NCBI RefSeq assembly: GCF_002994745.2
Contig: NC_037088.1
Span: 64,312,397 to 64,376,396 of the forward strand
DNA length: 64,000 nucleotides
From: Rosa chinensis
Lineage: Eukaryota; Streptophyta; Magnoliopsida; Rosales; Rosaceae
Direction of reading: 5' to 3'
Shown here: positions 33,001 to 42,849 of the stretch, in pieces
How the letters are laid out: every line of letters begins with the position of its first letter
Position numbering within the stretch: position 1 is the stretch's first letter
Notes under the pieces: generated by a model
Seen by the model: only the letters and a program-made list of their open reading frames with translations
Told to the model about the DNA's origin: nothing
The model's database searches: none
Program-made: the position numbers and the translations under genes

Positions 33001-33957
33001 CGACGCATCAACCAATACCATAAAGTATTTGAAAGGTCCGCATGATGGTTGAATTGGTCCACAGATATCCCCTTGGATTCTCTGTAAGAACGGAATGAGT
33101 ATTTTAGGATCCTTTGCGTAGGACGGTCTCGGTCCTAATTTCCCGAAGGAACAAGCTTTGCAAAATGAGCGAGGGGCCTTAGAAGCAACCAATGAGGATT
33201 TTGGTTGGGCCTGAGCGTCTGTAGCGCTATTAGAAGCAAAATGTGTGACTACATCTCCTTCTATGGCATTGTAGCTATTTGGAGGAACAATCATGGCGTT
33301 ATGCTCATGGTTGGTGTCATCACATGGGACTTGGCCAGCCTTATGGCGCCCCAAGACGGCTGCAGCACCAGATGCTGCAATTGTTGCGGTCTTGTTAAGT
33401 CCAGGAATCAATTCTCGATTCTTGCTTCTTCTCACTCTGAAGAATGGATGTCCGTGTGAAGTCTTTAGTATACGGAGCATCATATCACGACCAGGGTGCC
33501 CTAGTCGGTCATGCCAAAGCCAATATGTGTCAGAATCCAAGAGATCTTCTCTTATGACATTATTGGATTCAATTGGTCGAATTGTAGTGACATAAAGTCC
33601 ACTAGATTGACACATAAGTTTCTCTAAGATGCGCTTTCGTCCGCAATCATTAGAGGTAATGCAAAGGAACTCTTTTCCGTTCTCAGTATGCGTTTCCGCA
33701 TGGAATCCGTTGGCTCTTAAATCTTTAAAGCTCAATAAGGTTCGATTTGCCTTAGGAGCATAGAGAGCTTCAGTGACTTTAATCAAGGTGCCATTTGGCA
33801 ATAGGAATTGGGCCATTCCATGTCCTTGAACTAAACCTGATGGCCCAGCCATCGTAGTCATAGTGGAATATGTAGGCAACTTCTCCAAGAATAATTGCCT
33901 ATGTCGTAGAATGGTGTGCGTAGTCGCACTATCAGCGAGACATTGTAGTTCATCCAT
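30079..33957 (-). CDS. Copia B Pol polyprotein (1292 aa)
   Basis: This frame opens just before the protease (CLADSATTHTIL, residues 6-17). The active-site triad here reads D-S-A rather than the usual D-S/T-G. It continues with the GAG-pre-integrase region (YWLWHDRLGHPGRD and CKACSFGKLG), then the integrase core (IQGDICGP, IRLDNAGEFTS, HTQNGLAEAAIKRL). RVT_2 reverse transcriptase follows, with RYKARLVAQGFSQRPGIDYE and the catalytic VYVDDMNI. RNase H closes it with GFADAGYLSDPHKGRSQTGY and ATSSNHAEI. It ends SELP at the 3' LTR side. No stop interrupts it. How Pol is expressed without Gag fusion (internal start, splicing or recoding) is not clear. Start at the first Met is a convention. Confidence 0.92.
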   Translation of the reverse strand: MDELQCLADSATTHTILRHRQLFLEKLPTYSTMTTMAGPSGLVQGHGMAQFLLPNGTLIKVTEALYAPKANRTLLSFKDLRANGFHAETHTENGKEFLCITSNDCGRKRILEKLMCQSSGLYVTTIRPIESNNVIREDLLDSDTYWLWHDRLGHPGRDMMLRILKTSHGHPFFRVRRSKNRELIPGLNKTATIAASGAAAVLGRHKAGQVPCDDTNHEHNAMIVPPNSYNAIEGDVVTHFASNSATDAQAQPKSSLVASKAPRSFCKACSFGKLGPRPSYAKDPKILIPFLQRIQGDICGPIQPSCGPFKYFMVLVDASTRWSHVALLSTRNAAYAKLLAQIIRLRAHYPDHPIKSIRLDNAGEFTSKTFDDYCMSLGIDVEHPVPHVHTQNGLAEAAIKRLQMIARTLVMHTNLPVSAWGYAILHAATLIRLRPTATQSYSALQLVTGYEPNISHLRIFGCTIYVPITPPQRTKMGPQRRISIYVGYESPTIVRYLEPLTGDLFTARFADCHFDETVFPSLGGDKNTNVQQERQELSWSVPTMSHLDPHTAQSELEVRRIIELQNVADTLPDAFSDIAKVTRSHIPAANVPARIDVPNNGHNATPLTLGDGTIAQHGNNVASMAVGPARKRGRPIGSKDTRPRKRANEAQINPLIIDTQNPSHENVQDYGYVQETSLGDASVSEPIHENIEISVNYTSVHGTWERNSIIIDDVFAYSVAREIIETDDIEPRSVDECQRRADWPKWKDAIQAELDSLTKRKVFGKIVPIPPNTKPVGHKWVFVRKRNEKNEIVRYKARLVAQGFSQRPGIDYEETYSPVMDVITFRYLVSLVVSEKLNMQLMDVVTAYLYGDLDTEIYMNIPDGIQLPKSSGSNPRSAFAIRLKRSLYGLKQSGRMWYNRLSDYLIGKGYVNNELCPCVFIKRTSSGFSIVAVYVDDMNIIGTLKELRETAEHLKSEFEMKDLGKTRFCLGLELEHRRDGILIHQSAYTQKMLRRFNTDKIKPSSTPMVVRSLDPKKDPFRPKDDDEEVLEAEVPYLSAIGALLYLAQCTRPDISFAVNLLARYSSAPTRRHWTGVKDIFRYLSSTIDMGLFYPYRKKMDSDPSSVRNATHGGLRSLSPSQNDISVLEGFADAGYLSDPHKGRSQTGYVFTMGKTAISWRSTKQTLVATSSNHAEIIALHEAVRECIWLRSIVTHVRSNCGLKSTTDEPTSIYEDNAACIEQMKQGYIKGDNTKHISPKFFYNQQQQKLLKIKVNQVRSEDNVADLFTKSLPKSTFEKHVARIGLRKLSELP

Positions 33958-34321
33958 TCCTTAAGAGAAAAGCTCGTAATTAAAAAGGGAGTCATAAAGG
34001 AAAGAACTCAACTTTTATTAATAAGCCAAACGGAATTACATCATCATTTATTTCATCAAAGAAAGCGTAATCCAATAAACTTAGTTAATGCAAAGCAATG
34101 GTAGTCGTCTAACTTCTTTCGGTAATTCCAATGCAAATGTGACCAGGTGAGTAGAGAGATGTTGGTGGAGCAAAGGCTCGCTTAAGTACCAATTATCTCA
34201 AAACCTTCCTAGACATCACAATTACATTGAGTACGCCTACTTTTGAAGAAAGATTAATCCCATTGGCATCTACTATAGGATAATGTGGCGATTGCCTACA
34301 TCTCTTGGAAAATGAAAAGAC

Positions 34322-35431
34322 TTAATCAAAATCGCCAGTTTCTGGGTTTTGATTTTTGTCGTCTTCCACCCTTAGATCGAGATTGCCATCTTGATCTTCT
34401 TGTTCCATGTAATTTGCCTCCCTTGCTTCACGATACATTTTGTACGCGTTTGCAACATTCTGGGATGCTTTACATGCCCTTGCCCAATGTCCAGGTAGTC
34501 CACATCGGAGACAAGCATCATTATGGTCAGGTTCCCTTGATCGAGGTGCTTTAGGAGCACTTTGAAAACGGTTGTTTCCATTGGTGGTGTTACCACCATA
34601 ACCGGAGGCTTGGCCTCGCTCTCTCTTCACACGTTTACCTCCACGGTTCCGTGCACGCCTATCTTGGCGGTTTCCTTCCTCTTTAGGGCGAGAATATGGA
34701 CCTGAACGTCCATAATTATCCCTTCTTTTAGGGTTTCGCTCCTTGCGTCCTCCCTTGGAGGTGCGACTATAATTAGACTCCGGAATTGACTTGGTTCCCA
34801 CGGGTCTAGAGTTATAGTTCTTCACAAGTATGTTGTCGTGCTTTTCAGCTACGTTCATGACACCAATTAGCTCATGAAATCTTGTGATACGTCTAGCATT
34901 GATATCAATTCGATAGTTTTTAGCTATCATTAATGCAGAGACAGGGAAGGTAGAGAGAGTTTTCTCGATCAACATCGTATCAGTGATTTGATGTCCACAG
35001 AATTCCATCATAGACTTGATACGAAGTGCTTCCAAATTGTAGTCAAGAACTGTCTTGAAATCACAGAAGCGGAGGCTTTGCCATCTCTCTTCTAAGTCGG
35101 GAAGCAGGGAATCACGGACGTTGCCAAAACGCTGCTCGAGTTCTACCCATAGCTTTCTTGGGTCTTCCTCATTGAGGTACTCATTTTGGAGCGCGTCATT
35201 CATGTGCCTTGTCATGAGAATGATGGCTTTTGCTTCATTAGCCTCTCTCTTTGCTCTATTTGCTTCAAAAGCAAGAGCTTGTTGAGGAGTAAGCACGTCC
35301 TGACTTGGCTCTTGGATCGTACTCAGGATCCCATCAGCCTTAAGATGCTGGCGCATATCACGGATCCACCTGTGGTATCCTGCGCCTGTTGTCCCTAGTG
35401 GGTTGAAGCTCAACTTGTTCAGGTTACTCAT
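34322..35431 (-). CDS. Copia B Gag (369 aa from MSNLNKL)
   Basis: Starting at the Met at 35431, the protein reads MSNLNKLSFNPLGTTGAGYH, then a UBN2-like capsid region (NEEDPRKLWVELEQRFGNVR) and a basic Arg/Gly/Asn-rich nucleocapsid with the CCHC knuckle CLRCGLPGHWARAC near its end. The frame is open 18 codons further upstream, but TTCTTCAG directly before G-ATG looks like a splice acceptor and the related copia C has the same arrangement, so this Met is chosen. It assembles the particle and binds element RNA. Confidence 0.88.
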   Translation of the reverse strand: MSNLNKLSFNPLGTTGAGYHRWIRDMRQHLKADGILSTIQEPSQDVLTPQQALAFEANRAKREANEAKAIILMTRHMNDALQNEYLNEEDPRKLWVELEQRFGNVRDSLLPDLEERWQSLRFCDFKTVLDYNLEALRIKSMMEFCGHQITDTMLIEKTLSTFPVSALMIAKNYRIDINARRITRFHELIGVMNVAEKHDNILVKNYNSRPVGTKSIPESNYSRTSKGGRKERNPKRRDNYGRSGPYSRPKEEGNRQDRRARNRGGKRVKRERGQASGYGGNTTNGNNRFQSAPKAPRSREPDHNDACLRCGLPGHWARACKASQNVANAYKMYREAREANYMEQEDQDGNLDLRVEDDKNQNPETGDFD

Positions 35432-35834
35432 CCTGAAGAACAACAAGAAAATAGGGTTAGTTTCGGAGCGAAAAAAGGCTACCACGAAAAACTATAAACT
35501 TTCTGAGCGTAATCGCTTTCAAGAAATTAGGGATTTTCTGAGCGTAGTCGCTTCCAAGAAAATCTTGATTCCAAGAGGGGTTTTGGATTAAATCGAAACA
35601 ATGATGTATGTGGTCGATTATTTTCTTCTCAACAAATTCTAAGTTTGGAGGACTCTACAAGCTCCAAGCTTGGAGTGAGCACGAACCCCCACAGTTCGGC
35701 CTTTTTGGTCTCCCCTATGAAGAAGAAAGGGGGGTAGAATAAGGGATGTTGGAAGTCCCCGTGAAAAGAAGAGAAAAGTAATAAAAACTTCAAAAAACGG
35801 GAACTTTTAGAAAAGTTTACCTTAAGAATTGACC

Positions 35835-36335
35835 GGAAAAAGTGTCCGGAAAGTCGCCGGAAAAGTGTCCCGAAAGTCGCCGGAAAAGTGTCCGAAAGTC
35901 GCCGGAAAAGTGTCCCGAAAGTCGCCGGAAAAGTGTCCGAAAAGTCGCCGGAAAAGTGTCCGGAAAGTCGCCGGAAAAGTGTCCGGAAAGTCGCCGGAAA
36001 AGTGTCCGGAAAGTCGCCGGAAAGTCGCTCGACAGATGTGTCGACAGCTGCTCGGCAGCAGCTCGGCAGCTGCTGCGCAGGTGCTAGGCAGGCTGCTCGG
36101 CAGGTGCTCGGCAGATGGCTCGGCAGGTGCTCGGCAGCTGCTGCGCAGGGCCTCGGCAGATGCTCGGCAGCTGCTGCGCAGGGGGTAGGCAGGGGGTAGG
36201 CAGGGGCTCGGCAGCTGCTGCGCAGGGGGTCTGCAGGGGTAGGCAGGGGCTGTCGGCAGCACTTCGGCAGGGGCTCGGCAGCACTTCGGCAGGGGCTCGG
36301 CAGCACTCGGCAGGGGCTCGGCAGCACACTGACAG
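35835..36335. repeat. GC-rich tandem repeats in the copia B leader
   Basis: From about 35835 to 36025, a 22-23-bp unit (GTGTCCGGAAAGTCGCCGGA with AAA) repeats about eight times. From about 36030 to 36330, a GCTCGGCAG/GCTGCTGCGCAGG motif repeats many times. All six frames are open here for that reason. The long apparent ORFs in this block are products of the repeat and are not genes. Confidence 0.9.
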
Positions 36336-36549
36336 CGGTTCAGAACTTCCGGCAGCCGGTTCGGCAGGTTTCCGGCCGGTTCTGGGGGTTCTGAAACCGG
36401 TTCTGAGCTTCTGGGATCAAGGGCTTTGATATGTGATAGGATTTGGGGGTTTCTTGTAAGGTTGGTAAAATGACCTAGTTCGGATCAAGAACTTTCACTA
36501 CTCTAATCGATTTCGATTCTAATTCTAGAGCGATTTCGTGCTGATAACG

Positions 36550-36766
36550 TGTTTCAGAGAAACTGAAGAGTGAATTGGTGAGTCTTCTTCTCATATTGAG
36601 GGGGTTTATATAGGGTTACAAAGTAGTGTAAATTTGCCCTACATACATTAGTATATTTGCTACACAATTTCTCTACCTCTCAATGTGCATTCCATACAAA
36701 CCACACATTCTCCACTTCTTAAGTGCATACTCCATGATATAGACATTTTACCTATTTACTACAACA
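36550..36766 (-). repeat. Copia B 5' LTR
   Basis: Identical to the 3' LTR over 217 bp. The leader and primer-binding site follow on the minus strand. Confidence 0.93.
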
Positions 36767-36771
36767 CCAAC

Positions 36772-37800
36772 GTGATTATAGAATTTTATTGCAAAAAACA
36801 AATGAAACATTCGATGAATGTATTTTTCTCATCGTCAAAACCAAAAATCTTATATGTAGAATACACTTAGAATGATGATAATTTAAATAACTAAATGATG
36901 ATTGTTTGAATTTTTCGTGGTTACTTATCATTTATAAGATGAACTCGCACTCTACTTATGATTAAAATTTTGAAATAAAATCTAATTACGGAACAATGAT
37001 AAATACTTCAATGATATGATTTGATGCCAACTTGTTTGATGTATCATTTGCTTATTGATTTGTACCTGTCCAAAATATACAGTGACAAAAAGATGAAAAG
37101 TACTGTTGTATCAAATTAAGCTGAACCTGAATGGACGAAACAAGTCGGTGCCTTGGCAGGCAAGTAGGCTGGGCCACTCCTTATTTTGGTACCTCTTCCA
37201 TCTTTTCAAGATTCTCTTCATTCAAAAAGATATAACGCCTAACTTTCTTCACTTGCTTTAGAAAAAAAGGTCCGTATAATGAAAAAGAAACGCCAGATCT
37301 TGATCAATTCCACTCTAGATGGTCACAACGAGTTCATGATCCTACTGGTTCATAATTATGACTTTGAATTTTGGATACGACCTGAAAAAGGTTCTGGAAG
37401 AAACGAAAGTTAAAAGAGAGATGCCATGAATAAAGAAGTTGAAGATTTTGAAAGCAACAACAGAAGTGCCATGATGATGGCAGCAGCCAGCAGCAACAGT
37501 ATTCAGTTTTTCTTTGTTGGAATCATTCAACTTTTGTCTTCCTCTTTAAGAATCAGTTATGCATGTGGTGCTTGTGCCTCAAATTGGAAGTTGAAATTCA
37601 ATATGTTTCGACAGGGAATGATGTGTTAAGTTTTTTTTTTTGAAAAATAATGATGATGATGTGTTTAGTACTTTAGTTAGTTGAACTAATTCAAGTCAAT
37701 GACTTATCCACAATGATTAATTAAGAAGATCTCGAATATTTTGAAGACTAATCATAGTCGAAACGAAGTTTTAAAATAGGGAAATATAGCCACTCTTTAT
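36772..37800. other. Intergenic region, nothing recognised
   Basis: AT-rich DNA right of copia B. A 67-codon frame at 37426-37629 has no recognisable content. No splice-supported gene is visible. Confidence 0.5.
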
Positions 37801-37814
37801 TGGTAATATTTAAT

Positions 37815-38215
37815 ATAGAGGTGTAAATTATTTCGAATCGGATTGAGCTAATTGTGTCGGATAGGCCAAAACTCAATACGATTTTCAACATAATAAATGT
37901 TGAATTCATTCCATTCTCAAAAAAAAAAAAAAAAAAAAGGGTTGAATTCATTCAACTGGGTTAAAAGTATCTTATTTTGTTTATGGCCTAAAAAGATTAT
38001 CTTATTATATTGGGCTGGACCAATTCAGGCCCGTTACAACTTACAAGCGTGCAATTGGTCCGGTCAAAGCACGGCCCAGGAAGGACTACTCTGTTTATAA
38101 TTGGTGTAAGCGGGCCTAAAATTTATAAAATTGGGCTAACCCAAACACATTTCGAAGCCCAAAGGAGCCTGCTTTAACGGGTCAGGCTGGACCGTTCTAT
38201 TTCACATCTCTACTT
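37815..38215. mobile_element. Possible small inverted-repeat transposon relic
   Basis: TAGAGGTGTAAAT at about 37816 and ATTTCACATCTCTA at about 38200-38213 form an imperfect inverted pair with the TAGAGRTGT wording often seen at hAT-type MITE ends. Inside are GGGCTGGACC/GGCCC-rich blocks. No convincing 8-bp target duplication was found. A poly-A insertion with its own duplication sits inside (37899-37953). Confidence 0.35.
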
Positions 38216-38427
38216 CATAGAACAAACCAATTAATCAAAATGCTCGGAGCAAAAAAAAATCATCGCAAGATGCAAAACTTGCTCGATCTTGAACAACAAT
38301 GTAGAAGATGGACTTCCCAAACAAATGAAACCTCGATACACAACATGAAAACCAAGCAACAGAAGCCGGAAACTTGGATGACAAATCAAATAGCAGCAAA
38401 ACCAAAATTGGTAACAAGAAAGCAAGC

Positions 38428-39054
38428 TCACATAATAGTGCAAGCATGTGGATTGTCATCACTAAAGAGTGAAGCAATGGCCTCATCGGACGCCACGGCG
38501 ACTGAATAAACTGCCGGAGTGTGGAAGAAGGTGTGTACACCGGTGGTGGTTTCGTTTTTGTAGGTGTCGTAGTAATGGTTCTTAATGTATGTAGGGTACT
38601 TGTAAAATGAGGCATAATGTGAGTAACCAGGAAATGGCCATGGCTCCACTGCTTTTCCAGCTCGCTTAATTGCCTTTAGCACTTTCCTTTCATCCAACGC
38701 GTACCCTCTCACGCTTATCTTTTGGATCTCCATCTCTATTTCCACTACTTCGACACCTAAAGCAAAGAAATAAATCATTTTCACCAAGTATTAGAGGAAT
38801 GCGGTTCAAAACTTGAAGTACTAGTCGTAAATAGGGATGTGGATGTACCTTTGAGCTTGAAGAGAGCTTTCTTTAACTTGGAAGCACATCCCTGACAGTC
38901 AAGATTTGGAACTCTCACCTCCACCATCTGCAAAAACCACCCACATCATATCAAATTTCCAAACCCTATTGTCTTAATAACTTCATTCAGTGCTTAAATA
39001 TATATCTGTTTCACTAAGACATAGAGAGAAGGAGGAGGAGAAACTTACAGACAT
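38428..39054 (-). CDS. HIPP: heavy-metal-associated isoprenylated plant protein (137 aa)
   Basis: Exons 39049-39054 (MS), 38849-38927 and 38428-38756 on the minus strand join through GT-AG introns. The HMA domain (about residues 3-70) has the metal-binding loop LDCQGCASK and continues with KALFKLKGVEVVEIEMEIQK and a DERKVLKAIKRAGKAVEPWP stretch typical of HIPPs. A Tyr/His-rich middle (YSHYASFYKYPTYIKNHYYD) follows. The protein ends DDNPHACTIM, where CTIM is a CaaX farnesylation box, so membrane association is expected. Known HIPPs buffer Cd, Zn or Cu or act in stress responses. The particular metal cannot be read from the sequence. The gene is complete. Confidence 0.94.
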
Positions 39055-39059
39055 GATCC

Positions 39060-39860
39060 TGTGCAAATCAAAATTCTAACCTAAGCTAAGCAGAATGCAG
39101 AAAAATAATGGTTAGGAAATGGAAAATAAGCTAATGAATTAAGGAAACAAGAGGATCAGTATTATATATAGGAGAGAGGGGTTCTTGGATTTTGAAATTC
39201 GAGAGAGGCTTCTATCACGCGTGGATTGTGCTCAAACCCCAATGCTAATCCTCTTAATCCTTCTGCTTCACTTTAGCATATACCCTACTGGCCTACAGTG
39301 CAATTTTCCATTGCAATTGTCACACGCTCTTGAAATATGAAATGATGAAGGTCACTCACTCTCAACTTACAAAGCAGCAAAGCCATATTGACAAGTAGGG
39401 CAGGAGCTTATGATAGTTATTATTATCAACCAGGAGGTCCAACAAACATAGTACTACTTGTTAATTAGTTTAGCAACACCCTAAACATGGTCTGAGGGTT
39501 AATTAATTTGCTATGATGAATCTTAATTTGTGAAAAAGAGAAAGGCTTTTATGTATGAGTTATACACATCAAGGTCTCTGGAATTGGCTATAGATTCTCT
39601 GCAGTTGACCAGAGGCTTTTGTTGTTCTGTCTCCAAGGTTTGAACAGAGCTGCATCAGCTTTAGCACACTCTGAAAAAGAGTTTAGGACAGTACAAGAAC
39701 TACTGGTTATGTTTCTCAAAAAAAGAAAGAACTACTGGATATATTAATGTACTGAGAATCTGCTTTGTTTCTTTTTTCTCTTTGAACACAACTTTACTGA
39801 ATCTCAGAATCCACAGCTTTTAAATAAAGTTGGAGAAATAAAAAAACCAAATATAAGTTG
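39060..39860. other. Upstream region of the HIPP gene
   Basis: The minus-strand promoter should lie at about 39060-39250; TATATATAGGAGAG at 39163-39176 contains a TATA-like run on either strand. Beyond that I see no further feature. Confidence 0.4.
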
Positions 39861-39879
39861 CAGGAACAAAGACTAATCT

Positions 39880-40038
39880 TTTTTGTTTTGACTTTGTTAA
39901 GGGGAAATCAAAATGTGAAATGCTCCAACTATGCATTGCAGCACAATGTCTGATCACTTTAATAGTTTCGGGGTTTGAACCTAGGTTGGGGAGCACACCC
40001 AACTATACAAAGAACCATCAGGCCACTTGCAGTGATTA
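39880..40038 (-). mobile_element. tRNA-derived SINE, minus strand, with 16-bp target duplication
   Basis: GAACAAAGACTAATCT flanks the insert (39864-39879 and 40039-40054). Read on the minus strand, the head carries an A-box-like CAAGTGGCCTGATGG and a B-box-like GGTTCAAACCC, followed by GGAGCATTTCACAT and a T/A-rich tail. It belongs to the same family as 53399-53584: both share GTTGGGTGTG, CCAACCTAGGTTC and the GGAGCATTTCACAT block. Confidence 0.88.
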
Positions 40039-40735
40039 GAACAAAGACTAATCTAACAACACCCGTCCCTTTCGAAAGCTTCAATACTCTAGAGCACTAT
40101 AGAACTTTTTTAACAACAACCCGAGCTATATAAGTTTATAACAAGGATTAAATTCAGTTTACCCCCCTGAGGTTTGTGGGTAATTGCATGTTAGTCCCTG
40201 TCCTTTCAATTTAATTAGTTTACCCCCCAAGCTTGTCAATTCTCCTCAGCCGTGTCCATTCCATCCAATATGGACGTTAAGTCTGACTTTTGAGGGCTAA
40301 AATGGTAATTTCAAGACTAAAAAAAAGAATTTTTTTTCTTATGTTTTATTTTATTTTATTTTATTTTTTCTGTTTTTTTATTTTTTTCTGTTATTTTTTT
40401 TATTTTTTATTTTTTTGATTTTTTTTAATTTTTCTTCAACCTATACACCACAAGTTATTATAGGTTTATAAGAACAAAAAGATACTATAAGTGGTTGAAA
40501 GCCGCTTGCTGATCTACTATATTTGTGATATATCTCTGATAAAGTGAAGAATTTTAGGAGATATCCCAAATAAAGTGAAGAAATACCTGTAAAAAATGAT
40601 TTTACACTTTATCTATAAATATCTATAAAAATGATTTTACACAGATATTTCTTCACTATTTTACACTTTATTTGTAAATATCTGTAAAAAATAATTTTAC
40701 ACAAACATTTATTCACTTTATTGGAGATATAGCCT

Positions 40736-40953
40736 TGTTGAAGGAAAACTTAATTTGTGTTTAGCCCAAACTCTAGGTTACTTGACCTAGTGGTAATATG
40801 ATTTAATTAGAAAGATCTAGAATCTTAATAAATGTAGAATTACTTTCCTTGTATGATTGAGATTCTATGCATTGTAATCCTCTATATAAAGAGGCTCCTA
40901 TTATCAATGAGAATACACATAAATTTTCTCCCAAATTCAGTTTCTCTACAACA
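40736..40953 (+). repeat. Copia C 5' LTR
   Basis: TGTTGAAGG...CTACAACA, 218 bp, with CTATATAAAGAGG as a clear TATA box (about 40881-40893). Confidence 0.93.
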
Positions 40954-41579
40954 CGTTATCAGCACGAGCCCTAACCCTGAAACCCTATAATCGTAGCCTT
41001 CAAATCCCAGAAACCTCCGCAGCTACAGTACCCCCCCCCCCCCCCCCCCCCGGCTGCTACAGTGCTTCCGGCTGCTTTTCCGACCGACTTCCGGCGACTT
41101 TTCTGGACAACTTTTCAGTCAGCTACAGTACTTCCGGCTGCTACAGTACTTCCGGCGACTTTTCGGTGACATTTTTCCCCTGCCATCTTTTAAGGTAAAC
41201 TTTTCTAAAAGTTCCTATTTTTGAAGTTTTTCCTTCAATTTCATCTTCTTTTCTCGGGGACTTCCAACATCCCTTCTTCTACCCCCTTTCTTCTTCATAG
41301 GGGAGACCAAAAGCCGAACTGTGGGGGTTCGCGCTCACTCCAAGCTTGGAGCTTGTAGAGTCCTCCAAACTTAGAGTTTGTTGAGAAGAAAACGATTGAC
41401 CATATACATCGTCGTTTCGATCTAATCCAAAACCCCTCTTGGAATTGGATTTTCTTGGAAGCTACTACGCTCAGAAAATTCCTAATTTCTTGGAAGCGAT
41501 TACGCTCAGAAATTTCATATGTTTTCGTGGTAGCCTATTTCGCTCCGAAACTAACCTTAATTTCTTGTTCTCTTTCAGG

Positions 41580-42488
41580 ATGAGTAACCTGAACAAATTG
41601 GACTTTGCTCCATTGGGAACAACTGGCTCTGGATATCACAGGTGGGTTAGTGATATCCGCCAGCATCTCAAGGCTGATAGAATCCTGGATATGATTCTCG
41701 AGCCTAGCCAGGACGTGCTAACTGTTGAGCAAGCTCAAGCTTTGGAAGCAAATAGAGCAGCCTTAGAGGCAAATAAGGCGAAAGCCATCATCCTAATGAC
41801 TCGTCATATGGATGATTCGCTCCAGTACGAGTATATGAATGAAGAAGACCCCAGAAGACTGTGGGTCTCACTCGAAGAAAGATTTGGCAACGTCCGTGAC
41901 TCCTTGCTTCCTGACCTAGAAGTGAGATGGCATAGCCTCCGCTTATGTGATTTCAAGTCAGTTCTTGACTATAACTCGGAAGCACTTCGCATTAAATCCT
42001 TAATGGAATTCTGTGGTAAAGAGATCACAGATGCGATGTTGATTGAGAAGACTCTCTCTACCTTCCCCGTCTCTGCATTGATGGTTGCTAAGAACTATCG
42101 AATCGATGTAAATGCAAGACGGATCACAAGGTTTCATGAGCTTATTGGAGCTATGAATGTCGCTGAAAAGCATGACAATATCCTTGTGAAGAACTATAAT
42201 TCGAGATCCGTGGAAACAGAGCATATTCCGGAATCCAATTATAGTCGCACCTCTAAGAGAGGGCGCCAAGAGCAAAACCCTAATCTTAGGTATACTTCTG
42301 GACATTCTGATCCATATAATTGCTCTACTTGGGAAGGTAACCGCCAAAATAGGCGAACACGGAACCGAAGAGGTAAACGTGGAAAGAGAGAGGGAGGCAA
42401 TGCCTCTGGCCATGTTGGTGGCGCCACCAACACTAAGAGCCATTTAAATGACGCTTTCAAAGCGCCTCAATCAATGGAGTTCGAGTAA
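41580..42488 (+). CDS. Copia C Gag, ended by a stop just before the zinc knuckle (302 aa)
   Basis: From MSNLNKLDFAPLGTTGSGYH to the TAA at 42486-42488 the frame is open and clearly homologous to copia B Gag, with NEEDPRRLWVSLEERFGNVR and ITRFHELIGAMNVAEKHDN blocks and a basic RNRRGKRGKR region. Translation in the same frame beyond the stop gives CSRCGVSEHWAHIC, the CCHC knuckle, and a further stop near 42634. The TAA therefore separates capsid from nucleocapsid. A TTTCAG precedes the ATG, as in copia B. The frame is open upstream to 41439, but that lies in the leader. Confidence 0.8.
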   Translation: MSNLNKLDFAPLGTTGSGYHRWVSDIRQHLKADRILDMILEPSQDVLTVEQAQALEANRAALEANKAKAIILMTRHMDDSLQYEYMNEEDPRRLWVSLEERFGNVRDSLLPDLEVRWHSLRLCDFKSVLDYNSEALRIKSLMEFCGKEITDAMLIEKTLSTFPVSALMVAKNYRIDVNARRITRFHELIGAMNVAEKHDNILVKNYNSRSVETEHIPESNYSRTSKRGRQEQNPNLRYTSGHSDPYNCSTWEGNRQNRRTRNRRGKRGKREGGNASGHVGGATNTKSHLNDAFKAPQSMEFE

Positions 42489-42849
42489 AAAGATGTATGT
42501 TCTCGATGTGGAGTGTCTGAGCATTGGGCACACATTTGTAGAGCTCGTGAAGAACTGGTCACAGCCTACAAAGCATATTGTGAAGCAAGAGAAGCTCACT
42601 ATGTGGAACAAGAAGATCAAGAAGATGATCTAGAGTGAAGGGTTGAAGACTACAAATCTGGCTGGGATCAATAGATCGCCAATTCTGTTTAAGTCTTTAT
42701 TTTCAAGAGATGTAGGCGATTGCCATATTCCTTTTTATTGGATTAGATTTTCTTTAATCATAGAAACAATGATATATTCCGTTGGCTTATGAATACAATT
42801 TCGAGTTCTTTTCATTATGACTCAATTTTGATTCTGAGCATATGACCTT

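Larger units (their letters stand above)
29526..36766 (-). mobile_element. Copia B: complete Ty1/copia element with identical LTRs
   Basis: The 217-bp LTRs at 29526-29742 and 36550-36766 appear identical throughout, and the target duplication CCAAC is at 29521-29525 and 36767-36771. Read on the minus strand, the 5' LTR is followed by CGTTATCAGCACGA, the primer-binding site used by copia elements primed with an internal tRNA-Met half. A polypurine tract (AAGGGGGAG) abuts the 3' LTR. Gag and Pol are in separate frames with 364 bp between them. The insertion lies between two HMA genes and is recent. It belongs to the same family as copia C, but the LTRs differ. Confidence 0.95.

Noticed and set aside
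35829..36429. Several long overlapping frames on both strands (Arg/Ser/Lys-rich and Pro/Ala-rich)
   Set aside because: They are by-products of GC-rich tandem repeats without stop codons in the copia B leader. No family content was seen.
37815..38215. Firm hAT MITE call
   Set aside because: Terminal inverted similarity is weak and no 8-bp target duplication was found. Kept only as a low-confidence feature.
42000..42443. Minus-strand frame over copia C Gag
   Set aside because: Antisense of a clearly homologous Gag coding region.
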